From contig JBOHVS010000255.1 of the NCBI GenBank assembly GCA_050735975.1, positions 1 to 18,781 of the forward strand: a stretch of 18,781 nucleotides of DNA. Direction: 5' to 3'. Shown piece after piece: positions 1 to 5,961 of the stretch (its first letter is position 1; each line of letters opens with the position of its first letter). A program made the translations under genes and the position numbers. The notes below the pieces were generated by a model. It saw only the letters and a list, made by a program, of their open reading frames with translations, searched no databases and was not told the origin of the DNA. Source of the stretch: DATMBL01 sp050735975. Lineage in GTDB: Bacteria > Desulfobacterota > Binatia > UBA9968.

Positions 1-184
1 TTTTCCATCAAATTGGACTTATCCCCATTTTCCCTTCACGATTGATAAGTCCTTCTAACCGTAAATTCCACATCGGCCATAGACGACATTAAGAAACTCG
101 AGAAATAAAAATCGGACCCCGATCACCCCAGTCCTCGAAGCATCATGGCTAACGCCCCCCTGACGCTGGATGGTTAGCAGCGCC

Positions 185-466
185 TCACTCAGTATCCTCC
201 TCCATCAGACCTTCTACCAAGCCCGCCTCGCGCAGAACACGACGGCAGAAATCCGCCTGAGCGGAGAGGACGTAGAAGCCCACGCCCTTGTACTCTACCG
301 GAAGAATACCGAGCACACGGCTCTGAAACGGTTCGATGTCGACGACGTAGTCGATGGCGTTGTCCGACAAGACTTGCTCGACTCGTTTACCCTCACTCAG
401 GCGACCGGCGATGTAGACTACCGCCACTTCTTTGTCGTCGAATGTTTCCGAGTCCACTAAGGCCAT
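185..466 (-). CDS. Conserved small hypothetical protein, DUF2007-like
   Basis: A 93-residue soluble acidic protein with no signal peptide or membrane segment. The middle part (VVYIAGRLSEGKRVEQVLSD, then YVVDIEP and later GVGFYVLS) looks like the small alpha/beta ferredoxin-like fold of DUF2007-type putative signal-transducing proteins, where a short domain recalls 'change of location or state' between related residues; this is a resemblance, not a proof. I chose the internal ATG at 466 because the protein from there reads as a normal N-terminus (MALVDSETFDD); an in-frame GTG at 484 would add six residues. Neither start has a clear Shine-Dalgarno site. It stands alone, with no same-strand gene within 360 bases upstream. 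The specific role is unknown. Confidence 0.6.
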   Translation of the reverse strand: MALVDSETFDDKEVAVVYIAGRLSEGKRVEQVLSDNAIDYVVDIEPFQSRVLGILPVEYKGVGFYVLSAQADFCRRVLREAGLVEGLMEEDTE

Positions 467-678
467 CGAGGACGCTTCAAGCACTGCTAATTTTTAAGTG
501 AGCCGATTGGGGCGGCATCATTGTGACCGATCTATTCCCAAACAGCACAATTCGTTTAAACAAAAAATTCTCATCAGAAGAAATCCCGTCAAGTGATCTG
601 TCCCTGGGACGTCCCCCTTCGTGTAAACCTTACTCTCACGGTTTGGAAAGAAGCGGCTCGAAGCATGATTCACTCCAA

Positions 679-707
679 GATTGTCAAGAAGCAAAGCACA
701 GACCCCG
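679..707 (+). repeat. 29-bp dispersed repeat, copy 1
   Basis: Begins GATTGTCAAGAA and ends CAGACCCCG, with CAAAG in the middle. The same 29-base layout recurs at 3021-3049 and 3671-3699, all on the plus strand; the first 12 bases are identical in all three. Similar sequence is, from memory, often found near transposase remnants in other genomes, but no transposase gene is present here. Confidence 0.75.
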
Positions 708-775
708 CACCTGCCCGGTGTCTGCTGTCTACGGCTCGCAACCTAGTTCCGCCAAGTCTTTAGCCAAAAGACTCC

Positions 776-811
776 CGGTACCTTTTATGGCTTCGGTACC
801 TTTTATGGCTT
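776..811 (+). repeat. 18-bp perfect tandem duplication
   Basis: The 18-base unit CGGTACCTTTTATGGCTT occurs twice head to tail (776-793 and 794-811) without mismatch. It lies about 40 bases beyond the stop codon of the minus-strand protease gene. No function is evident. Confidence 0.85.
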
Positions 812-849
812 CTTGTTGATGCAAGTAATCCAGACTTCTAGGGTAAAGA

Positions 850-1896
850 TTACCGACGGCCCTGACGCTCCAATGCGCGTCGTTGTTGCCTTGACAGAGG
901 AGGATTTGTCGGTTGTTGCGGTGGCGGCTGCGGCTGGATGGCTATATTTTGTTCGACGACGACCATTCGTCGATTATCCTGATTCTCAATGATTTTCGCT
1001 GCCGGCCCGTTGAAAGTGATTTCGTTGACATGAAGAATCGATAAAACGGCATCCTGCAGAGCATCATCGTCTTCTAAGCGCCTGACTCTCAACCCTACAG
1101 CCTCAAGTTCCGGAAAGCGGATAGGCCGTGCATGCGTGCGGAATCTATCGTAGGAGTCTGCCGACCCAAACCATTCCGCGATTTGAGTTGCTTTTGCTGC
1201 TCTCTCATTTTCAGTGATATTCATGTCACTATGGCACAGCATGTATTTTCCGAGCCAACTTGCCACGACTTCCATGGAAAGCTGGATTGCTTGATTACAA
1301 AACTCGATCAGACCGCCTGCGTAAGAGCGCAGTATCGGTGTCCAGGCCGCAATGCTGGAAACGTCCTGCTTGCATTGTTCCTTAGCACGCTCAAAGTCGC
1401 GTAGGATGGCGTGTGCAGGGGCAAAGCGGCTTCCTTCGGGAACTGGCACTACTATCTGCGGATCTATTGGGCCCAGTTCTGAATGAGCACCCACAAGGAT
1501 CTCATCGCATCCGAGAGCAATCATCGTAGCAGCTGACTTTGCCTGGAGAGGTACTATAGCACGGATGTAATCGAACCGCGTCCGTAGATATTCAAGGATT
1601 TGTTCTGCCGCTTGAGGTGACCCCCCCGGGCTATGGGGAACGAGATCTAACTCTCGTTGTTCAACTCCATAACAGCACTCCATGAATCCATGAACGTCAG
1701 AACCTTCAACCGAATACGTTATCCGACTATTGCGCTTCTGGAGCCAACCGCTGGAGTATGAAATGACAGCGCGACCGGAGAGTCTGCTTAATGCTTGCAG
1801 ATACTTGTGGCGTATCCCGTCTAAATCGGGACCACCAGGAGCACGTACTCTTCCACTTTCCTTTACTTCTTTGAGGATTTCGCCCCAGGTAGGCAC
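850..1896 (-). CDS. SDH-type Clp-fold serine protease
   Basis: A 348-residue protein of the serine dehydrogenase-proteinase family, which has the ClpP/SppA crotonase-like fold. Visible landmarks are the family N-terminus MPTWGEIL, the HSPGG strand-turn at 88-92 (the oxyanion-hole region), the nucleophile Ser121 in AKSAATMIALGCDEI, and SELGPIDPQ at 139-147, whose Asp145 fits the triad of this family. Residues from about 310 are proline- and glutamine-rich and end in SRQQRRALERQGRR, a basic tail. There is no signal peptide, so a cytoplasmic or membrane-face protease is expected. The start is GTG at 1896; it is preceded in the same frame by the TAA of the 69-residue gene, 12 bases away, and has no good Shine-Dalgarno site, so translation may be coupled. 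Substrate is unknown. Confidence 0.88.
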   Translation of the reverse strand: MPTWGEILKEVKESGRVRAPGGPDLDGIRHKYLQALSRLSGRAVISYSSGWLQKRNSRITYSVEGSDVHGFMECCYGVEQRELDLVPHSPGGSPQAAEQILEYLRTRFDYIRAIVPLQAKSAATMIALGCDEILVGAHSELGPIDPQIVVPVPEGSRFAPAHAILRDFERAKEQCKQDVSSIAAWTPILRSYAGGLIEFCNQAIQLSMEVVASWLGKYMLCHSDMNITENERAAKATQIAEWFGSADSYDRFRTHARPIRFPELEAVGLRVRRLEDDDALQDAVLSILHVNEITFNGPAAKIIENQDNRRMVVVEQNIAIQPQPPPQQPTNPPLSRQQRRALERQGRR

Positions 1897-1908
1897 AGGC
1901 AGGTCGTA

Positions 1909-2118
1909 TTAGTAATTCGTTGAATAAGCTACTCCGACGTGTGTCTCGCCAGCCATTACAGCGGCTCGGTAGGTTCGCTCAACTGCTTCGTAGACCTCTA
2001 CAAGCTCAAGGGCAGTATCACCTTCGGTAGATTTTTGGTTATTTAGGAAGCGCCCGACTGAACCTGACTGAGTTTTCTTGCCCTTAGATTTATTCCGAGA
2101 TTTTGCTCGTTTTTTCAT
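1909..2118 (-). CDS. Small basic-headed hypothetical protein upstream of the SDH protease
   Basis: A 69-residue protein that I do not recognise. Residues 1-16 are strongly basic (KKRAKSRNKSKGKK), residues 35-56 (ALELVEVYEAVERTYRAAVMAG) form a likely amphipathic helix, and the end is uncharged. The ATG at 2118 follows an AAGGGA Shine-Dalgarno site with good spacing. The gene ends 12 bases before the protease start in the same reading frame, separated by a single TAA. I considered one fused protein broken by a nonsense codon, but the protease already begins with its normal family N-terminus, so two genes in one operon is the better reading. It could be a substrate, adaptor or regulator of the protease (inference only). 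Confidence 0.55.
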   Translation of the reverse strand: MKKRAKSRNKSKGKKTQSGSVGRFLNNQKSTEGDTALELVEVYEAVERTYRAAVMAGETHVGVAYSTNY

Positions 2119-2189
2119 TTTTGTTCCCTTTTTATCCCTATCGGTAGCAGGTCAAGTTCTTTTAACGTATTCTCTTCTTCAAGCAACAT
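2115..2189 (-). CDS. Possible 24-residue leader peptide
   Basis: A short ORF reading MLLEEENTLKELDLLPIGIK then REQK, whose TGA overlaps the ATG of the next gene as ATGA (2115-2118). It lies wholly in the leader between the predicted promoter and the 69-residue gene, and its ATG is directly preceded by an in-frame TAG. The upstream AGAGTGG is only a weak Shine-Dalgarno match. The ATGA overlap suggests translational coupling, but an ORF this short can arise by chance. Confidence 0.35.
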   Translation of the reverse strand: MLLEEENTLKELDLLPIGIKREQK

Positions 2190-2234
2190 CTATACCACTC
2201 TTTATGTGTTTATGGGCACCGGCGTCGACTCAGG

Positions 2235-2263
2235 TTTATACCTTCGCGGTTTTATCGAGTCAA
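2235..2263 (-). promoter_or_regulatory. Sigma70-type promoter for the protease operon
   Basis: On the minus strand TTGACT (2263-2258) and TATAAA (2240-2235) are separated by exactly 17 bases, close to the sigma70 consensus. Transcription would begin near 2228, leaving a leader of about 110 bases before the ATG at 2118. Confidence 0.7.
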
Positions 2264-2423
2264 CAGCCTCCTCTCGTCAAAAGTTTGACTAAATAATGAA
2301 GGAAAATTATTTTCATCAACGCTATGACCCAAAAGTCGGCTTCACGAAGCAAGGAGATGACGGATTCTGGATTCGAGAAGCTGTTTGCCGAGCGTGCCCG
2401 GCTACACCAACTCTGTAGCGATT
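2264..2423. other. Intergenic, no gene seen
   Basis: Between the protease-operon promoter and the decayed methylase fragment. I see no supported gene, RNA or strong hairpin here; the open frames on both strands lack recognisable features. Confidence 0.4.
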
Positions 2424-2519
2424 TCCGAGGGCAGCTTCCAGATCTTCGACGACTTCCTGTGCGAGGATGTCGGGATCGGGAAAGTTGTCATTCTTCGAGA
2501 CTTTCGTGTCTGAGCCGAA
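2424..2519 (-). pseudogene. Remnant of the 3' end of an N-6 DNA methylase gene
   Basis: The minus strand encodes PDPDILAQEVVEDLEAAL within a longer open frame (2322-2660). This string matches from memory the C-terminal helix found in many HsdM-like N-6 adenine methylases (DPDVxAxEIVEDLEAALEQF). Neither the methylase core nor a normal ending follows: after LGN the sequence becomes RYRVGVAG and loses resemblance. The intact HsdM in this window ends differently (IAEIMMDIKRALGEPLG), so this is debris of another restriction-modification gene and not a copy of that one. Confidence 0.5.
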
Positions 2520-2604
2520 GTTGTCCAGACGCCTCTTTCGCGGTTGAGAAACCGCCTGTCTCATTCTCCCCTCCGGCAATAAGGGCCACGGAATATATAA
2601 GTCA

Positions 2605-2916
2605 TTAGTCGGACTCGCCTTTACGGTTCCGACTTCTTCCGGTAAGCGAGGTTTGGTCAATAAGGTGGCTTCCAGTTGCCAGCTTTTCTATCTTTTTTTC
2701 GTCGAGGATGGCTCTTCCTCGTGACGTAAGAGTCACCCCAGAGTGATGCGGGCCGTCGCCCCCGACCCGGATAAGACCATCGGTAAGCGCATCTCCCCAT
2801 ACGGTGTGCCGGGGGCACGTACTCTGCCAAGCCGCCATCGCCTCGTCATAGGTTCGACGACGATCTGAGACCCAAGCAAGGAACTCCAGCATCGACGGGC
2901 TCGCTGGTTCAGGCAT
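2605..2916 (-). CDS. Small winged-helix-like protein, copy A
   Basis: A 103-residue protein starting MPEPASPSMLEFLAW. The ATG at 2916 is preceded by AAAGGGGTG at good spacing; an upstream in-frame start at 2952 would add 12 residues and is less likely. The core (MLEFLAWVSDRRRTYDEAMAAW) has two helices, a second helix follows CPRHTVWGDALTDGLI, and VTLTSRGRAIL looks like the wing and last helix of a winged helix-turn-helix domain. It is closely related to the gene at 4725-4955, about 2 kb away, and even the upstream DNA is duplicated. The C-terminal 25 residues are not shared and may be an extension into foreign sequence. DNA binding is inferred from the fold guess only. Confidence 0.6.
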   Translation of the reverse strand: MPEPASPSMLEFLAWVSDRRRTYDEAMAAWQSTCPRHTVWGDALTDGLIRVGGDGPHHSGVTLTSRGRAILDEKKIEKLATGSHLIDQTSLTGRSRNRKGESD

Positions 2917-2995
2917 TGCGCACCCCTTTATCGCGCGATCCAACGGAAACAAGTTTATGTCTTATTTGCCCAACGCTCAAGAAGCGGAAAAGACC
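2695..2995. repeat. Duplicated block, copy A (gene plus upstream DNA)
   Basis: This block aligns along its length with 4748-5035 in the same orientation. Shared landmarks are TCGTCGAGGA, GCTCTTCCTCGT, TCTGCCAAGCCGCCATCGCC, CCAAGCAAGGAA, and, upstream of the gene start, CGATCCAA and CGCTCAAGAAGCG. The copies differ at many positions, including a deletion of about 15 bases in copy B, so the duplication is old. Confidence 0.8.
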
Positions 2996-3020
2996 CGCAG
3001 TAAACCATGTTCTCCTGAAG

Positions 3021-3049
3021 GATTGTCAAGAATTCAAAGCCAGACCCCG
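3021..3049 (+). repeat. 29-bp dispersed repeat, copy 2
   Basis: Same layout as the copies at 679 and 3671: GATTGTCAAGAA, then CAAAG, then CAGACCCCG. It sits between duplicated block A and the brnTA promoter. Confidence 0.75.
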
Positions 3050-3096
3050 TGCTTTTTTCGTGCTTTTCATTCGCTCTCCTGTGAATTCCAAAACCG

Positions 3097-3132
3097 TTGC
3101 GTCGCCCTTTTAATTAGTATATACATAATTAA
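3097..3132 (+). promoter_or_regulatory. brnTA promoter overlapped by a near-perfect palindrome
   Basis: TTGCGT (3097-3102) and TATACA (3120-3125) are 17 bases apart. The -10 box lies inside an AT-rich palindrome at 3110-3132, with arms TTAATTA and TAATTAA around GTATATAC. BrnA antitoxins are known to repress their own promoter, so this is the likely operator. The predicted start of transcription falls at about 3132, the first base of the brnT ATG, and no Shine-Dalgarno site exists, so the message may be leaderless. Confidence 0.6.
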
Positions 3133-3419
3133 TGTTCGACTGGGACCCGCAGAAGGCTAGAGCCAATGGGCTCAAGCACGGGGTCTCATTCGAAGAAGCC
3201 GCCACGGTGTTTTTTGACCCGGAAGGGTTGGATGGCGAGGATCTGGACCATTCATGGGATGAGCCGCGCCGGTTGCGGTTGGCCAAAAGCACTTTGGGAA
3301 GAATATTGGTGATAGCCTATACTATAAGGAGCCCAGGCGATGAAGAAACCACGCGGATCATCAGCGCGCGGCGCGCGAACCGGAAAGAGCGCAAACGCTA
3401 CGAAACAAAAGAGGATTGA
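3132..3419 (+). CDS. brnT: BrnT-family toxin (RelE-fold ribonuclease)
   Basis: A 95-residue protein with the full BrnT signature: FDWDPQKARANGLKHGVSFEEAATVF at the N-terminus, then a central D-rich segment, LGRILVIAYTIR and RIISARRANRKERKRYE at the end. BrnT proteins are small RNases of the RelE-like fold that cut mRNA and arrest growth until neutralised by BrnA; the conserved WDPxKA, the Arg residues and the ISARxA...ERxxYE tail are the parts tied to activity. Length is normal for the family. The start at 3132 has no Shine-Dalgarno site but sits at the predicted transcription start. Its last 80 bases overlap the start of brnA in another frame. Confidence 0.93.
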   Translation: MFDWDPQKARANGLKHGVSFEEAATVFFDPEGLDGEDLDHSWDEPRRLRLAKSTLGRILVIAYTIRSPGDEETTRIISARRANRKERKRYETKED

Positions 3420-3633
3420 TTTTTCGGATATTCCCGAATTGTCAGAGAAACAATTATCCTCGATGCGGCGGGTCGGGCGGCCTACGCTTGGAGATGAACC
3501 GAGGAGATTAATCGCGATTCGCTTGGACTCGAACGTTTTGGGCTGGCTTCGCCGGACTGCCGAGCGAAAAGGTTTGCCTTACCAGTCGCTCATCAACGAA
3601 ATTTTGGCGGAGGAGATGAAGAAAGCAGGGTAG
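3340..3633 (+). CDS. brnA: BrnA-family antitoxin (RHH-like DNA-binding)
   Basis: A 97-residue protein whose central and C-terminal parts match BrnA antitoxins: IDFSDIPELSEKQ, then GRPTLGDEPRRLIAIRLDSNVLGWLRR and GLPYQSLINEILAEEM, a ribbon-helix-helix-like dimer domain. The N-terminal 25 residues are basic and low in complexity. The ATG is preceded by a perfect AAGGAG (3326-3331) eight bases upstream, so this start is well supported even though it overlaps brnT by 80 bases. It should bind and block BrnT and repress the operon through the palindrome at 3110-3132. Confidence 0.9.
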   Translation: MKKPRGSSARGARTGKSANATKQKRIDFSDIPELSEKQLSSMRRVGRPTLGDEPRRLIAIRLDSNVLGWLRRTAERKGLPYQSLINEILAEEMKKAG

Positions 3634-3670
3634 TGAACTCATCTTCGGCGCGCAGCTAGTTTCACACCAA

Positions 3671-3699
3671 GATTGTCAAGAAACAAAAGCCAGCCCCCG
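3671..3699 (+). repeat. 29-bp dispersed repeat, copy 3
   Basis: GATTGTCAAGAA, then CAAAAG and CCAGCCCCCG, in the same order and spacing as the copies at 679 and 3021. It lies 38 bases after the brnA stop, so copies 2 and 3 bracket the brnTA operon as direct repeats. Confidence 0.75.
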
Positions 3700-3736
3700 C
3701 CAGTATCACCCCTCACGTTCGGCTGCACGCGGTGGT

Positions 3737-3801
3737 TGGGCGTTGATAACGGAGCCTGGCCCTTCCATCGTTCGCTCCCGCTAGCTTGGCCTCAACGCCC
3801 A
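3737..3801. repeat. Two-stem inverted repeat, possibly attC-like
   Basis: Outer arms TGGGCGTTGA (3737-3746) and TCAACGCCCA (3792-3801) pair perfectly over 10 bases. Inner arms GGAGC (3751-3755) and GCTCC (3774-3778) also pair. A GTTGGGC at 3735-3741 fits the integron core-site consensus GTTRRRY, but a matching RYYYAAC partner in the right place is missing. It could be a degenerate attC site, a MITE end or a simple hairpin. Confidence 0.5.
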
Positions 3802-3907
3802 GCTATTAGAGCCGTCTAGCGCACGCCCTGCTGGCGGTACGTTGACAAATTGTGATGTAAGTGAAAAACAGGCATCATTAAACAATAGAAACCAACGTCA
3901 GGTGAAT

Positions 3908-4381
3908 ATGAAACACAGGAGAGCGAAGGCTGCAAGAACGACGATCAAGCCAAGGTGCGGTCTTTGCGGAAAGACCAGAAAGCTGACGAAGACGGAGTGC
4001 TGCGCGAATTGGATCTGCGATGACGAGGACAAGTACGTCATTTTCTCATATGCGCGCAACAGTTGTCATCGAAATCATAGTCATTACACACTATGTGCCT
4101 ACCATCACACCGAAGAGCATGGCGGTAATTGGAAAGAATGCGCAAAATGCAGCAGCAGTTTCCGGACGGAAATTTACGTTTGGTACGGAACGAACGAATA
4201 CAATTTCGAGAAATTACCCAATCCGCCGGCCTATGAACCGACGAAATGCTCTAAATGCGGAGCGATCATCGTTCTGAGCGAAGACGCGTATTCGTCTCTC
4301 GGAAAAGAATATTTCTGCGGAAAATGTACCCAGGAACAAATGACCCAGAAAGCACGGCGAACCACAAATCCGGAGCACTGA
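3908..4381 (+). CDS. Cysteine-rich zinc-ribbon protein
   Basis: A 157-residue protein rich in Cys and His pairs: CGLCGK near the N-terminus, CC...C, CHRNHSHYTLC, YHHTEEH, CAKC, CSKCG and FCGKC. These would form at least three zinc-binding knuckles or ribbons. There is no signal peptide, membrane segment or catalytic motif. I recall similar proteins only as hypotheticals of scattered distribution. I chose the ATG at 3908 with AGG five bases upstream; a longer frame from a TTG at 3842 lacks an upstream Shine-Dalgarno site. The gene stands alone between the inverted repeat at 3737-3801 and gene-poor DNA, which would fit a captured cassette. RNA or DNA binding is plausible but unproved. Confidence 0.65.
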   Translation: MKHRRAKAARTTIKPRCGLCGKTRKLTKTECCANWICDDEDKYVIFSYARNSCHRNHSHYTLCAYHHTEEHGGNWKECAKCSSSFRTEIYVWYGTNEYNFEKLPNPPAYEPTKCSKCGAIIVLSEDAYSSLGKEYFCGKCTQEQMTQKARRTTNPEH

Positions 4382-4724
4382 ATAGTAAGAAGTACCGTCT
4401 TTGCCGCCCAAAAAGACCCCTTAAAATTCGTAAGCGCCATGAGTTAGACAGCCCGGTCAGTAACAGTACGTCACTGATTTCGACGAGACGCTCACCCTGG
4501 CGCAGAAGTTCGAGCGCCCGGGACAAACTCGCTGTCAAAACCTCTTTCAGCCGGGTGTTGGTGAAAGTTGCGCGTCGATCCAAATGATCAAGCCGCCACC
4601 ACAGGATGGTCGAGGCGACGGCAGACATGTTTCGTGCCTAACTATTAGATGAGTCGTTCCGGCAGCACCATTGCTGGTGGCCTTTCAGAACAGGTCCCAT
4701 TCGTTTGCCACACCCTACGCCGGC
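4382..4724. other. Gene-poor stretch, possible decayed gene
   Basis: No gene can be supported. On the minus strand an open frame from the ATG at 4628 starts MSAVASTILWWRLDHL and contains SRALELLRQGERLVEISDVL, which reads like a helical protein fragment, but beyond about 4440 it runs into the antisense of the zinc-ribbon gene. It may be a truncated gene remnant or chance. Confidence 0.35.
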
Positions 4725-4955
4725 CTACCGCGACATCGATCTGTGATCATCCTCGTCGAGGAGGGCTCTTCCTCGTAACATAAGAATCACCCCGTCGCCA
4801 CCAACCTTGATAAGACCGTCTGTAGTCGCATCTTCCCAGACCGTATGCCGGGGGCAGGTGCTCTGCCAAGCCGCCATCGCCTCGTCATACGTGCGGCGGC
4901 GACTTGAGATCCAAGCAAGGAATTCCAACATTGACAGGTTCACTGATTCAGCCAT
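4725..4955 (-). CDS. Small winged-helix-like protein, copy B
   Basis: A 76-residue protein starting MAESVNLSMLEFLAW, paralogous to the one at 2605-2916: MLEFLAW, RRRTYDEAMAAW, CPRHTVW and DGLIKVGGDG are shared. Copy B lacks the PHHSG insert before the wing and ends soon after RGRALLDED, so it is shorter. The ATG at 4955 has only a poor GGGCGG upstream instead of the AAAGGGGTG of copy A. An in-frame upstream start at 4970 would add five residues. The weaker start and shorter length suggest that copy B is the degrading one. Confidence 0.5.
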   Translation of the reverse strand: MAESVNLSMLEFLAWISSRRRTYDEAMAAWQSTCPRHTVWEDATTDGLIKVGGDGVILMLRGRALLDEDDHRSMSR

Positions 4956-5035
4956 TGCCGCCCATCGCACGATCCAAGAGAAACCAGTTTATGTTTTGCT
5001 TGACCAGCGCTCAAGAAGCGAGAAAAGAGTCTCGC
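4748..5035. repeat. Duplicated block, copy B
   Basis: The partner of 2695-2995, same orientation, about 2 kb downstream. Similarity covers the small gene and about 80 bases upstream of its start, ending near GCTCAAGAAGCG (about 5010-5021). The brnTA operon, two 29-bp repeats and the zinc-ribbon gene lie between the copies. Confidence 0.8.
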
Positions 5036-5111
5036 TACCTTTTGTGTCTACCGGGTTAGAGCAACTTCGCGCCTAGAAAGGGTTCGCGTCCCCTTTTTCT
5101 TCCCGCCCTCT

Positions 5112-5951
5112 TCAAATTATTATTCGTTTTCTTTTGATGACTCGCGATAAGTTGGGCGTTAATTCATCGAATATAAGTCGACGGACCCTCCGCTTCCTCG
5201 CTCCGAACGGTCCGAGTGAATCTAGAGCGTCAGTTTTTAACCCAAATTTACTAACGAAATTACAGGTGATGATCAAAAGTGCTTCAAAGACGACAAACTG
5301 TGTGTTTAAAGTTCCTGGTAAAGTCGTCGGAAATCTTGTCTTGCGAAATGTGGTTCGAAAATGACTCATGAGTTGGCAAGCTTCAAAAGTGTCATAATTG
5401 ATCTTATTTCGATTCTCTATTTGCCAGATTGGATTGTTAGCGACTGGCGTAATGCCGATTCGGAGTGCCGGGTCCACCCAAGGGATAAGCGAGTTTGTAG
5501 CCGAGTAAAAAAAATCCCAAAATCGTCGGTGAGGACCGGTATAGGTTGAGGGCACTTTTCGTTTGATTATCAACTCCTGGCTTCCTGGTGAACTTGTTGC
5601 AACATCGACTGTAATTCCGGCGTTTGCCACCCACCCGCCAAAGATTCGCAGCAAGGCAGAGGCCGTATAAAATGATCCGTAATAAGTCGTTACATAAGCC
5701 CAACTTGCCGCACTGGCGATCATAAGATCCAAACATCTTCGATAGTGTGAAACTGCAAGAAACAAACACCTATCTACTTCTCTCAGAGAACAATCTCGGT
5801 AGTCATCAAAAGGCTTTGTTCCCTCTCGAAGAGTGGTCACGTTTGTCAAATTCGCACTTAAATAAGTGACGGTAGACCCTACTGAAGCACCAGTAGAACG
5901 TCCAAACCCGCTGACGTAATGCCTGGCCTCTGGTTCTCCAAACAAATTCAC
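5112..5951 (-). CDS. Unrecognised protein, possibly HEPN-like, last gene of the type I operon
   Basis: A 279-residue protein I cannot assign with confidence. Residues 50-105 are helical and include ASWAYVTTYYGSFYTASALL (81-100), which resembles the helix carrying the YYAxFxAAxALL pattern of HEPN-type proteins such as the one encoded at 10608. I see no clear R-x4-6-H nuclease motif. The region 215-255 is hydrophobic (NTQFVVFEALLIITCNFVSKFGLK) but does not look like a classic membrane anchor, and the C-terminus is very basic (ARKRRVRRL, IKRKRIII). The start is GTG at 5951; only 10 bases separate it from the stop of the DGQHR gene, so it is the last gene of that operon. DNA here is much richer in A+T than in hsdM. 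Confidence 0.7.
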   Translation of the reverse strand: MNLFGEPEARHYVSGFGRSTGASVGSTVTYLSANLTNVTTLREGTKPFDDYRDCSLREVDRCLFLAVSHYRRCLDLMIASAASWAYVTTYYGSFYTASALLRIFGGWVANAGITVDVATSSPGSQELIIKRKVPSTYTGPHRRFWDFFYSATNSLIPWVDPALRIGITPVANNPIWQIENRNKINYDTFEACQLMSHFRTTFRKTRFPTTLPGTLNTQFVVFEALLIITCNFVSKFGLKTDALDSLGPFGARKRRVRRLIFDELTPNLSRVIKRKRIII

Positions 5952-5961
5952 ATGAAACCCA

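Larger units (their letters stand above)
485..849. other. Gene-free stretch holding short repeats
   Basis: I see no credible gene here; the open frame on the plus strand (523-819) has no recognisable domain and runs through repeats. The stretch contains a GGGACGTCCC palindrome at 606-615, copy 1 of the 29-bp dispersed repeat at 679-707, and an 18-bp perfect tandem duplication at 776-811. Together these look like debris of mobile or REP-like elements. Confidence 0.5.

Noticed and set aside
148..178. Inverted repeat GCTAAC/GTTAGC downstream of the first gene
   Set aside because: Six-base arms with a 19-base loop and no T-run; not a convincing terminator or attC.
523..819. A 98-codon plus-strand frame
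   Set aside because: It reads through the 29-bp repeat and the 18-bp tandem duplication and has no protein-like pattern.
1909..1911. Single in-frame TAA between the 69-residue protein and the protease, as if one broken or read-through fusion
   Set aside because: The protease begins with its family N-terminus (MPTWGEIL), so two genes are the simpler reading.
4266..4628. A 120-codon minus-strand frame with a helical N-terminal part
   Set aside because: It runs antisense through the zinc-ribbon gene and has no recognised domain; at most a remnant in 4440-4628.
3803..4680. CTATTAGA followed by GCTGG occurring at both 3803 and 4642, flanking the zinc-ribbon gene
   Set aside because: Identity is limited to 8 plus a few bases, too little to call matching cassette ends.
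5077..5096. Hairpin AAAGGG/CCCTTT followed by a T-run on the plus strand
   Set aside because: No plus-strand gene ends there, and the minus-strand direction lacks a T-run.
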